A stretch of 64,000 nucleotides of DNA from positions 248,001-312,000 of the forward strand of contig JBHIYN010000005.1 of assembly GCA_041984235.1 (NCBI GenBank). Direction: 5' to 3'. The notes beneath the pieces are model-generated. The model was not told the DNA's origin, searched no databases, and saw only the letters and a program-made list of their open reading frames with translations. Position 1 is the stretch's first letter. Every line of letters begins with the position of its first letter. The translations under genes and the position numbers were made by a program. Below are positions 24,865-32,660 of the stretch, in pieces. This DNA is from JBHIYN01 sp041984235 (GTDB lineage Bacteria > Pseudomonadota > Gammaproteobacteria > Ga0077536).

Positions 24865-25893
24865 GTGCTGCGCGCTCTGCTCCTGCTGGGCCTCGCCGTG
24901 GCCGCCGCGCCGGCCGGCGCGGTCATCGCGCCCGGCGACGTCGCAGTCATCTACAACCGGAATTCCCTCACCAGCACCGAGCTCGCGCACGACTACGCCG
25001 GGCGTCGCGGGGTGCCGGCGGCGCAGGTTCTCGGCATCGCCCTGGAAGCCAACCAGCCGGCCATTCCGGCCGCCGTGTTCACGCCGCTCTACGACCGCCT
25101 GCTGCAGCGCGTGCCGTCGCACGTGCAGGCCTTCGTCCTGGTCTGGTCACGCCCCTACCGCGTCGATTGCATGTCCGTCACCAGCGCCTTCGCCTTCGGT
25201 TTCGATCGCCGTTACTGCGCCGAGGGCTGTCACCCGACCGCCGAGAATCCCTACCACGGCGCATCCTCCGATCGACCCTTCGACGATTTCGGCATACGCC
25301 CGGCGATGCTGCTCACCGCGGGAAGCGCCGAGGCGACCCGGCAGCTCATCGCGCGCGGCGTGCACGCCGACTACTCGCGCCCGCGCGGCAGCGCCTACCT
25401 GGTGGTCACGCCCGATCGTCACCGCAACACGCGGATTCCGCGCTTCGCCGTGGCCGAGCGCCTGTTCCGCGAGCGCCTGCCGGTGCGCTTCGTGCAGGGC
25501 AACGGGCTGGTCGGACGTACCGACGTCATGTTCTACTTCGTCGGTGCCAGGACGGTGCCGCACATCGCCACCAATACCTTTCTCGACGGCGCCATCGCCG
25601 ATCACCTGACCTCCACCGGGGGCGTGCTCGGCGGCAGCTCGCAGATGGACGTGCTGTCCTGGATCGCCGGCGGCGCCACCGGCAGCTACGGCACCGTGGT
25701 CGAGCCGTGCAACTTTCCGCAGAAGTTTCCCGATCCACCGATAGTGATGGGCCAGTACCTCAACGGCGACACCCTGCTCGAAGCCTACTGGAAGAGCGTG
25801 CTGTGGCCCGGCCAGGGGCTGTTCGTTGGCGAACCGCTGGCGCGGCCCTACGCCTACGCGCAGCGGACGCCCGGGGGTGCCGGCCGGCAATGA
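24865..25893 (+). CDS. TIGR03790 family exported protein
   Basis: 342 residues with a signal peptide (MLRALLLLGLAVAAAPAGA). The family's diagnostic stretches are visible: DVAVIYNRNSLTSTELAHDY near the start and, at the end, SYGTVVEPCNFPQKFPDP and EAYWKSVLWPGQGLFVGEPL. The function of TIGR03790 is unknown. GTG start at 24865. It is in the same run as the MoxR/VWA pair and its TGA overlaps the next ATG, so it is co-translated with the DUF3311/symporter pair; whether it belongs functionally with either side is unclear. Confidence 0.87.
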   Translation: MLRALLLLGLAVAAAPAGAVIAPGDVAVIYNRNSLTSTELAHDYAGRRGVPAAQVLGIALEANQPAIPAAVFTPLYDRLLQRVPSHVQAFVLVWSRPYRVDCMSVTSAFAFGFDRRYCAEGCHPTAENPYHGASSDRPFDDFGIRPAMLLTAGSAEATRQLIARGVHADYSRPRGSAYLVVTPDRHRNTRIPRFAVAERLFRERLPVRFVQGNGLVGRTDVMFYFVGARTVPHIATNTFLDGAIADHLTSTGGVLGGSSQMDVLSWIAGGATGSYGTVVEPCNFPQKFPDPPIVMGQYLNGDTLLEAYWKSVLWPGQGLFVGEPLARPYAYAQRTPGGAGRQ

Positions 25894-26093
25894 GAGGCCA
25901 CCTGGCGCCACTGCTCTACCTGTTGCTGCTGGCCGGCGCGGTGCCGTGGTACTGGCCGGCGGACCACCGCGTGCTGTGGTTCGGCCTGCCGGCCTGGGTG
26001 GTGGTCGCGATTGGCGTGTCCTGCGCGGCCTCGATCCTGACCGCGGCCCTGCTCGCGCGGCGCTGGCCCGGGGAGGACGGCGGCGATGACTGA
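25890..26093 (+). CDS. DUF3311-like small membrane protein
   Basis: 67 residues with two hydrophobic helices (LAPLLYLLLLAGAVPWYW and VLWFGLPAWVVVAIGVSCAA) and a short charged tail. The LYLLLLAGAVPWYW start is typical of DUF3311/YhdT-like accessory subunits encoded directly before sodium/solute symporters. Its ATG overlaps the TIGR03790 stop (ATGA), and its 3' end overlaps the symporter start by 8 bases, a tight coupling that supports a two-protein transporter. Confidence 0.78.
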   Translation: MRGHLAPLLYLLLLAGAVPWYWPADHRVLWFGLPAWVVVAIGVSCAASILTAALLARRWPGEDGGDD

Positions 26094-27612
26094 CCTGGTG
26101 CCACTGGGCGCCGGCGCGTGGGCCTTCATCGGCGCCTACCTGCTGTCACTGATCGGGATCGGCTGGCTGGCCAAGCGCGCCCGGCGCGCGGACACCCTGA
26201 AAGATTTCTACCTCGCCGGCCAGGGCTTCGGATTCGTGGTGCTGTTCTTCACGCTTTTCGCCACCCAGTACTCGGGCAACACCTTCTTTGCCTTCACCGG
26301 CGCGACCTACCGCATCGGCTTCGCCTGGATCCTGAGCCTGCACTTCATGACCGCGGTGGTCATCGCCTACCTGCTGTTCGCGCCGCGCCTGCACGCGCTG
26401 GCGCGCGAACGCGACTATCTCACGCCGGCGGACTTCATCCAGGATCGCTACGGCAACCGCCTGCTGACGCTGTTGGTCACCATCATCATGATCGTGGTGC
26501 TGTGCAACTTCCTGCTCGCGCAGCTGATGGCGATGGGTCGTGCCATGCAGGGGCTGGCACACGACAGCGGGGTGACCGCGTATGCCGGTGGCGTTGTCGT
26601 GCTGGCCCTGATCATGGTCATCTACGGCACCCTCGGCGGCTTGCGCGCGGTGGCCTGGACCGATGCCCTGCAGGGCGCCATTCTCGCGGTCGGCTTCGTC
26701 TTCCTGATCGGCCTGCTGCTCGATCGCTTCGGTCCGCTGGAGCAGGCCACGCGCATCATCCTCGAACGCGACCTTGCCAACGGTACGCGCAAGGCGTTGC
26801 CGCCCGACGCCGCGCGATGCCGCGAATGGCTGAGCTACATCCTCACCGTCGGCTTCGGCATCTGCCTCTACCCGCAGGCCATCCAGCGCATCTACGCCGC
26901 GCGCTCGGCGCGCGTGCTGCGCCAGTCGCTGGCGGTGATGGCGTTCATGCCGCTGCCGACGATGATCATCGCGCTGATCGCCGGCATCATGGCGCTGGCC
27001 TACATCCCCGGCCTCGAAGGTGCCTCGGCCGACCAGATCTTCGGCCGCGTGCTGCGCGAGATCCAGAACCACTCGACGCTCGGCTACGGGCTGGTGGTGG
27101 TGACGCTGTCGGCGGTGCTGGCAGCGATGATGTCGACCGCGGATTCGGCCCTGCTCTCGATCTCCTCGATGCTGACCAAGGATGTGTGCGCCGCGCACCT
27201 GCTGCCGGGCGCCAGCCAGGCGCGCCTGACGCGCATCGGCAAGGTCTCCTCGTGGACCCTGATCGCGGTGCTCATCGCGCTGGCCCTGGTGCTGCGCGAG
27301 AAATCGTCGCTGGTGACCCTGATGGACCGCAAGCTGGACCTGCTGATCCAGCTCCTGCCCGCGTTCATCATCGGCATTCGCTGGCCCGGGCTGCGCGGCG
27401 GCGCGGTGGCGCTCGGCATCGTCGTCGGCGTGGCCCTCGCGCTGACCCTGGCCTTCGCTGACTTCTCCTTCGCCGCGCGCGGCAAGGTGCAGGGCTTTCA
27501 TCCCGGCCTGGTCGCACTGCTGCCCAATCTCGCGATCGCCATCGGCGGCTCGCTGCTCGCGGGCCGGGCGCGGCCGGCGTCGCCTGCGGGTGACACCCGC
27601 GCGGCGGCGTAG
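26086..27612 (+). CDS. sodium:solute symporter (SSS family)
   Basis: 508 residues with about 13 predicted transmembrane helices. It shows the SSS pattern: DFYLAGQGFGFVVLFFTLFATQYSGNTFFAF near the N-terminus, YGTLGGLRAVAWTDALQGAIL around residue 185, and the SxxxADSALLSISSMLTKDV segment around residue 350. It probably carries a carboxylate or similar small solute driven by Na+. The upstream DUF3311 gene is its likely partner. It is the last gene of the moxR run; about 150 bases of gene-free DNA follow. Confidence 0.9.
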   Translation: MTDLVPLGAGAWAFIGAYLLSLIGIGWLAKRARRADTLKDFYLAGQGFGFVVLFFTLFATQYSGNTFFAFTGATYRIGFAWILSLHFMTAVVIAYLLFAPRLHALARERDYLTPADFIQDRYGNRLLTLLVTIIMIVVLCNFLLAQLMAMGRAMQGLAHDSGVTAYAGGVVVLALIMVIYGTLGGLRAVAWTDALQGAILAVGFVFLIGLLLDRFGPLEQATRIILERDLANGTRKALPPDAARCREWLSYILTVGFGICLYPQAIQRIYAARSARVLRQSLAVMAFMPLPTMIIALIAGIMALAYIPGLEGASADQIFGRVLREIQNHSTLGYGLVVVTLSAVLAAMMSTADSALLSISSMLTKDVCAAHLLPGASQARLTRIGKVSSWTLIAVLIALALVLREKSSLVTLMDRKLDLLIQLLPAFIIGIRWPGLRGGAVALGIVVGVALALTLAFADFSFAARGKVQGFHPGLVALLPNLAIAIGGSLLAGRARPASPAGDTRAAA

Positions 27613-27770
27613 CGGCAGGGCGTGGCCGGGAGTTGCCAACCGCGTCACAGTCGCGACGGCAAAACCTCGACTGGTTGGCAGTGGAATCGGGTACTTAGCG
27701 CGATCTGCCTGGGCTGGAACGGTTGTTGCTTATTCCCTGCCAAACGCATTCAGGCACGGAGAGAACAACC

Positions 27771-27977
27771 ATGAACGCCATGCACCAGTACTGTGAATCG
27801 GCCCGATTTACCGGCTACAACGACCTCAACGGCCAGTACATCCCGTTCGCGACCGCGGACGAGGTGTTCAGCCGCGCGCGCGCCATCGGCGCCCGCGTGC
27901 TGCTGCGCCTGGAGCTGAACGAACGCCAGGAGCTGCAGGGGATCTTCTACACCAACGACCAGAGCCTCTGCAGCTAG
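27771..27977 (+). CDS. small protein of unknown function
   Basis: 68 residues from ATG 27771, preceded by GGAGAGAACAACC. Central portion TGYNDLNGQYIPFATADEV and RVLLRLELNERQELQGIF; no signal peptide or membrane segment. The strong ribosome site and isolated intergenic position support a real gene. The family is not recognised. Confidence 0.55.
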   Translation: MNAMHQYCESARFTGYNDLNGQYIPFATADEVFSRARAIGARVLLRLELNERQELQGIFYTNDQSLCS

Positions 27978-28048
27978 CCGACCCGTCAGGCGCAATCCGA
28001 CGCTATCGCTACGAAGGCGACGGAACGCGCTGGCCAGGGACGGCCACC

Positions 28049-28801
28049 TTGACGCAAGCTTGGGGTTCCCGGTCAACGGAACTCCGAGCCTTGCCGTATC
28101 CAGTCCTGCGCCGCGCCGGCGCCATTGCCCTCCTCGCCTGCAGCGCGTGCACGCCGGGTGGCGCAGACTACCTGCCGCTCGACACGTCGCGCTGGTGGTA
28201 TTACGAGATCGCCGAAACCATCCTCGATGAGCCGCGCGAGCGGCGCTACGTGGTGAGCAATGGCGGGCGCATCGGGCTCGACGGCGAAGCAGTGCAGGTA
28301 CAGCGCGCACAAACCGCTTCGCGTGACTTCCTGCGCCGCAACGGCAACGCCGTCGAACGCGTCGCGCACACGCGCCCGGGACTGCCGGCCCTGGTCTACG
28401 ACCAGCCCCCGCGCACGATCGTGCCCGATCCGGCGAGTAAGCCCGACGACACCTGGTCGGTGGAGAGTACGCTGGCCCTGATCGAAAGCCGCACCTTCGC
28501 GCGCTCCGATCGCGTCATCGTGCGGCGCTACCCGGTCACCCTGGAGAAGCATCTCGCTGCCACCGACAGCGTGGTCGAGGTGCCGGCCGGACGCTTCGAG
28601 CACTGCCTGGAGATCGCCGCGCAGGGCCGTGCCTTCGTGCGCACCGATCGCGGCAACAGCGAAGCCGAGGTGCAGGTGGCAGTGCGCGAGTGGTATGCGC
28701 CGGGTGTCGGCCTGGTCCGCCTCGAGCGCAGCGAGACGTCCTCCAGCCCGTTTCTGAAACCGGGCCGACAGGTCTGGGCGCTGGCTGACTACGGCGAGTG
28801 A
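28049..28801 (+). CDS. lipoprotein of unknown function
   Basis: 250 residues from a TTG at 28049; TTG 28091 would give a more typical short leader (PYPVLRRAGAIALLAC). The lipobox LLAC is followed by CTPGG. The mature part begins with YLPLDTSRWWYYEI and is beta-rich, with repeats of a T-W/R-V pattern, and ends FLKPGRQVWALADYGE. It resembles outer-membrane lipoproteins of unknown role. No neighbour suggests a function; trpE follows about 105 bases later. Confidence 0.62.
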   Translation: MTQAWGSRSTELRALPYPVLRRAGAIALLACSACTPGGADYLPLDTSRWWYYEIAETILDEPRERRYVVSNGGRIGLDGEAVQVQRAQTASRDFLRRNGNAVERVAHTRPGLPALVYDQPPRTIVPDPASKPDDTWSVESTLALIESRTFARSDRVIVRRYPVTLEKHLAATDSVVEVPAGRFEHCLEIAAQGRAFVRTDRGNSEAEVQVAVREWYAPGVGLVRLERSETSSSPFLKPGRQVWALADYGE

Positions 28802-28813
28802 GTCGCGTCCGCG

Positions 28814-28830
28814 GGCGCCTTGTTGGCGCC
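28814..28830 (+). other. short hairpin upstream of trpE
   Basis: GGCGCC TTGTT GGCGCC makes a 6-bp stem between the lipoprotein stop and trpE. There is no U-tract and no tryptophan-rich leader peptide, so I do not call it an attenuator. Confidence 0.25.
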
Positions 28831-28908
28831 TGGCCAATCGATTAGTCTGAGCGCCCGCCGCGGGTCGCCTGCGTTCGCGCGGCCCTTCCGACCGAAGCCG
28901 GTAACGAC

Positions 28909-30384
28909 GTGACTGCCCAACCGATCCCGCGCGAAGACGCCGCTCCGCGGCGCGTGGCGCTGACGCGCCGCGTGCTGGCGGATCTCGATACGCCGCTGAG
29001 CGTCTACGCACGCCTTGCCGGCGGCCGCAATTCCTTCCTGCTCGAATCGGTCGAAGGCGGCGAGAAGTGGGGGCGCTACTCGATCATCGGCCTGCCCGCC
29101 AAACGCACGCTGGTGGCACGCGGCAATGTGATCGAAGTGCGCGACCACGACGCCGTCGTCGAGCGCCACGAAGTCGCCGACCCGCTGGCCTTCGTCGAGG
29201 ATTACCAGCGCCGCGCGGCGCCGCCCTCGGTGGACGGCCTGCCGCGCTTCTGCGGCGGCCTGGTCGGCTATTTCGGCTTCGACACGGTGCGCTACGTCGA
29301 GCCCCGGCTGGCCACCTCCGGACCGCCCGATCCGCTCGGCATGCCCGACATCTACCTCATGCAGGTGGACGATTTCGTGGTCTTCGACAACCTGCGCGGC
29401 GAGCTGCTGCTGGTCAAGTTCGTCGACGACGAGCCGGCCGCGCGCGAGCGCGGCGAACGTGAGCTCGACCAGCTCGGCGAGCGCCTCGACGAGCCGCTGC
29501 CACGACTGCCGGCGAGCGCGGTAGCGACACCACACGGCGAGATGGACTTCCACTCCGAGTTCGGTGAACAGGCTTTCCTCGACGCGGTCGAGCGCATCAA
29601 GCAGTACATCATCGACGGCGACGTGATGCAGGTGGTGCTGGCACAGCGCATGTCGGTGGATCTCGACATCGCGCCGCTCAACGTCTACCGCGCGCTGCGT
29701 CACCTCAACCCGTCCCCCTACCTCTATTTTCTCGACCTCGGCGATTTCCAGGTGGTCGGCTCGTCGCCCGAGATCCTGGTGCGCGTCGAGGACGGTACGG
29801 TCACCACGCGCCCACTCGCCGGCACCCGTCCGCGCGGCGCGACGCCGGAGCAGGACGCGGCGCTGGAGCGCGAGCTGCTCGCCGATCCCAAGGAGCTGGC
29901 CGAGCACCTCATGCTGATCGACCTCGGGCGCAACGACATCGGCCGCGTCGCCGAGGTCGGCAGCGTGCGCGTGACCGAGAAGATGGTCATCGAACGCTAC
30001 TCGCACGTCATGCACATCTCGTCCAACGTCGAGGGTCGCCTGCGCGCCGACAAGAGCGCACTCGACGTGCTGCGCGCGACGCTGCCGGTCGGGACCCTCT
30101 CCGGCGCGCCGAAGATCCGCGCCATCGAGATCATCGACGAGCTCGAGCCGGTGCGCCGCGGCGTCTACGGCGGCGCGGTCGGCTACCTCGCCTGGAACGG
30201 CAACATGGACACCGCGATCGCGATCCGCACCGCGGTGATCAAGGACGACCGCCTGTACATCCAGGCCGGCGGCGGCGTGGTTGCCGACTCGGTGCCGCAA
30301 ATGGAGTGGCAGGAGACGATGAACAAGGGCCGTGCGATCTTCCGCGCGGTGGCGATGGCGCAGGGCGGACTCAAGCTGCGCTGA
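28909..30384 (+). CDS. trpE: anthranilate synthase component I
   Basis: 491 residues, usual length for TrpE. The tryptophan-feedback motif LLES is near residue 45 (SFLLESVEGG), and the catalytic core includes YLYFLDLGDFQVVGSSPE, RPLAGTRPRGATPEQD, MLIDLGRNDIGRV, HVMHISSNVEGRL, TLSGAPKIRAIEIIDELEP and QAGGGVVADSVPQ. It converts chorismate plus ammonia or glutamine nitrogen to anthranilate, the first tryptophan step. GTG start at 28909. No trpG or other trp gene is adjacent, so the glutaminase partner is elsewhere. Confidence 0.96.
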   Translation: MTAQPIPREDAAPRRVALTRRVLADLDTPLSVYARLAGGRNSFLLESVEGGEKWGRYSIIGLPAKRTLVARGNVIEVRDHDAVVERHEVADPLAFVEDYQRRAAPPSVDGLPRFCGGLVGYFGFDTVRYVEPRLATSGPPDPLGMPDIYLMQVDDFVVFDNLRGELLLVKFVDDEPAARERGERELDQLGERLDEPLPRLPASAVATPHGEMDFHSEFGEQAFLDAVERIKQYIIDGDVMQVVLAQRMSVDLDIAPLNVYRALRHLNPSPYLYFLDLGDFQVVGSSPEILVRVEDGTVTTRPLAGTRPRGATPEQDAALERELLADPKELAEHLMLIDLGRNDIGRVAEVGSVRVTEKMVIERYSHVMHISSNVEGRLRADKSALDVLRATLPVGTLSGAPKIRAIEIIDELEPVRRGVYGGAVGYLAWNGNMDTAIAIRTAVIKDDRLYIQAGGGVVADSVPQMEWQETMNKGRAIFRAVAMAQGGLKLR

Positions 30385-30396
30385 GCCGCCGGCCGC

Positions 30397-30633
30397 TCAG
30401 GCGCCCTGCTCGATGACGACCGCGAGGGTGCCCGCCTCCAGTCCCTCGCTGCCCTCTTCGACATGCACCGAGTGCACCACACCGTCACTCGGCGCAGTGT
30501 GCGGCACCTCCATCTTCATCACCTCCATGATGAACAGGACCTCGCCGGCGGCGACCCGCGCGCCCGGCGCCACCAGCATCTTCCACAGGTTGCCGGACAT
30601 CTCCAGCCGCACCTCGATCGCGTCCGCGCTCAC
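30397..30633 (-). CDS. biotin carboxyl carrier domain protein
   Basis: 78 residues of a single biotinyl/lipoyl domain: SADAIEVRLEMSGNLWKML, then VLFIMEVMKMEVPHTAPSDG with the biotin-acceptor lysine in MKM, ending GTLAVVIEQGA. GTG start 30633 overlaps the TGA of the gene upstream (GTGA). It stands as a separate protein behind a KipI/KipA pair, so the three likely form one biotin-dependent carboxyltransferase; the carboxylase (AccC-type) subunit is not in the window. Confidence 0.85.
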   Translation of the reverse strand: MSADAIEVRLEMSGNLWKMLVAPGARVAAGEVLFIMEVMKMEVPHTAPSDGVVHSVHVEEGSEGLEAGTLAVVIEQGA

Positions 30634-31601
30634 GACTCGATGCTCGATTCCGTGCACAGCGCGGTGATCGCGGCGGCGCGCGCCTGCGCCTCGGCCACGG
30701 ACACCGCCTCGAAATTGAGGATCTCGCCGGGGCGTGCCTGGCCCAGCTTCCAGAACGCACACTGCGGCACCGTGTAGGGATTGATGAAACCACCCATGCT
30801 GGGCGCATCGTTGACCAGGATGATGGGCGTCTGGCCGGCGAGGTTGATGGCGCCGAGCGGATAGCCCTGGTCGATGATGTTGGCCGGCTCGGAGCCGTGC
30901 TCGGGCAGCTTGTCGTGGGCCTTGTCGGTGAACGTCCAGTCCGGCCCTTCGAGGCGGAAGCCCATGCGGTTGCTCTTCGCCGAGAGCACCCAGTCGCTGG
31001 CCAGGAAGCGGGCGTGGCCGGCGGCATCGATCCAGTCGTCGTTGGGTCCCGCGACCGCCTCCACGCTCCAGCGCCGCGAGTCACCGATCGGCGGCCGCGC
31101 CGACTCGCGCACGCGGCGCCCGGCGACCCCGGTGCCGGCCGCGACCGGCACTACCTGTCCGGCGCTCAGGGCATGACCGTCGATGCCGCCGACCCCGGCC
31201 TGGTGGAAGGTCGCGCGTGAGCCGAGCATCGGCGGGTTGTCGATGCCGCCGGCAACGGCGAGGTAGGCACGCGCGCCGTGTACCGCGTAGGCGAGCTCCA
31301 GCGTCTGGCCGGCGCGGACCGCGAGCGAGGTCCACAGCTCGCACGGCTCGCCATCGAGACTGGCCTGCATGTCGGCGCCGGTCAGCGCGATCACCGTGTC
31401 CGCGGCAAAGCGCAGGGTCGGCCCCATGAACTGGCACTCGAGCGCGGCGTCGCCCGGCGCGTTGCCGACCAGCACGTTGGCGAGGCGGAACGACCAGGCA
31501 TCCATCGGCCCGGAGGGCGGAAAGCCCTGGTTCCAGTAACCGACGCGCCCCGGCCAGTCCTGGATGGCGGTTTCGAGACCGGGCTTGATGACTTCGATCA
31601 T
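30630..31601 (-). CDS. biotin-dependent carboxyltransferase, KipA/PxpC type
   Basis: 323 residues of the allophanate hydrolase subunit 2/KipA family: MIEVIKPGLETAIQDWPGR at the N-terminus, the GYWNQGFPPSGPMD segment, the YAVHGARAYLAVAGGI block and PIGDSRRWSV. It pairs with a KipI-like subunit; in PxpBC the two form the catalytic heterodimer of 5-oxoprolinase. Here a biotin carrier replaces the ATP-dependent PxpA partner, pointing to urea-amidolyase-like carboxyl transfer. ATG at 31601 lies 10 bases after the KipI gene. Substrate unknown. Confidence 0.88.
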   Translation of the reverse strand: MIEVIKPGLETAIQDWPGRVGYWNQGFPPSGPMDAWSFRLANVLVGNAPGDAALECQFMGPTLRFAADTVIALTGADMQASLDGEPCELWTSLAVRAGQTLELAYAVHGARAYLAVAGGIDNPPMLGSRATFHQAGVGGIDGHALSAGQVVPVAAGTGVAGRRVRESARPPIGDSRRWSVEAVAGPNDDWIDAAGHARFLASDWVLSAKSNRMGFRLEGPDWTFTDKAHDKLPEHGSEPANIIDQGYPLGAINLAGQTPIILVNDAPSMGGFINPYTVPQCAFWKLGQARPGEILNFEAVSVAEAQARAAAITALCTESSIES

Positions 31602-31611
31602 GGCGGCGCCC

Positions 31612-32484
31612 TCAGAAGCGGACGCTGAGGTCGAGCTTCGACACCCAGGCCTTGTAATTGCCGACCGAGAACCGCTGGTACTCGACGATGTTGTAGCGAT
31701 AGCTGCCATCGGCGATGCGGCGCTCCGCGTCCTCGTACTCCTCCATCGTGCACGGTACGAACTTGATGCGATCACCGGGCCGGAACAGGCACAGCTCGCC
31801 GCCGAACTCCTCGAAGCGGCCATCACGATCCCAGATCGGCAGCGGCGTGCGCCCGAACAGCTGGTAACCGCCCGGGCTCGCGACCGGGTAGATCGCGGTC
31901 GACATGCCGCCCATCGACAGCGTGCCCTGCGGCGTCCACGTCCGCGGCGGGTTGTACTTGGGCGCGGTCAGGCGGCAGCGCGGGTCCAGCGGCATCAGGA
32001 ACGCGAGTCCCGGCCAGAAGCCGAGGCTCGCTGCCCAGTACTCGGTGCCCGAGTGCACGCGCACGAACTGGGCCACGTCCCGCAGCCCGTTGATGCGCGC
32101 CACGAACTCCGGGTCGTGCTCCTTGTCCGGGTTGATCTTCTGGCGATAGTCGTCGATGCACTCGCGCGACCACGGGTCCAGGTAGAGCGTGGGGAAGTAG
32201 AACAAGCGGCTGTCCATCTCGATGTCGTCGCTCGGTCCCTGCGCAGCGATGAGACGGCCCAACTCGCGCTCGAGGTCGTCGTAGCCGATGCGTTCGGGCT
32301 CGTAATGCACCAGGATGGATGCGAACGCCGGCGCGGTTTCGATGATGCCGTCGATCGGATCGTCGTCCAGCGCCGCGGCAAGGCCCTGCGCCATGAAATT
32401 GAGATCGAGGTTCATCTCGTCGCCGAACTCGATCAGCAGGTAGCGATCGCCGCCGGGACTGAACCTGGGTTGTTCGTAGATCAT
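31612..32484 (-). CDS. KipI/PxpB-like subunit
   Basis: 290 residues from ATG 32484 (MIYEQPRFSPGGDRYLLIEFGDEM, the family N-terminus). A TTG at 32523 would add 13 unsupported residues. The KipI/allophanate hydrolase subunit 1 signatures follow: TASILVHYEPERIGYDDLE in the middle and FVRVHSGTEYWAASLGFWPGLAFLMPLDPR, then PVASPGGYQLFGRTPLPIW. This subunit pairs with the KipA-like protein downstream. It is the first of three genes in one transcript facing trpE. Confidence 0.88.
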   Translation of the reverse strand: MIYEQPRFSPGGDRYLLIEFGDEMNLDLNFMAQGLAAALDDDPIDGIIETAPAFASILVHYEPERIGYDDLERELGRLIAAQGPSDDIEMDSRLFYFPTLYLDPWSRECIDDYRQKINPDKEHDPEFVARINGLRDVAQFVRVHSGTEYWAASLGFWPGLAFLMPLDPRCRLTAPKYNPPRTWTPQGTLSMGGMSTAIYPVASPGGYQLFGRTPLPIWDRDGRFEEFGGELCLFRPGDRIKFVPCTMEEYEDAERRIADGSYRYNIVEYQRFSVGNYKAWVSKLDLSVRF

Positions 32485-32660
32485 CGCCTGTCCGTCATCG
32501 TAGCGTTCGGTGGCGGGCACCAAGACAGCACCGCCGGTATGCAGCCAGCAGTCATCTTAACCCGACCGCCTCCCACGGTGGCCGCCGGGCAGCGATGGCT
32601 GTACTTGCGCGCGCGCGGCGTGTAACGTTCGCGCTCGATTCCGGAACGCTTCCTGGTCTG

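Noticed and set aside
28802..28908. Possible trp attenuator before trpE
   Set aside because: The 6-bp hairpin lacks a U-tract and no tryptophan-rich leader peptide precedes it.
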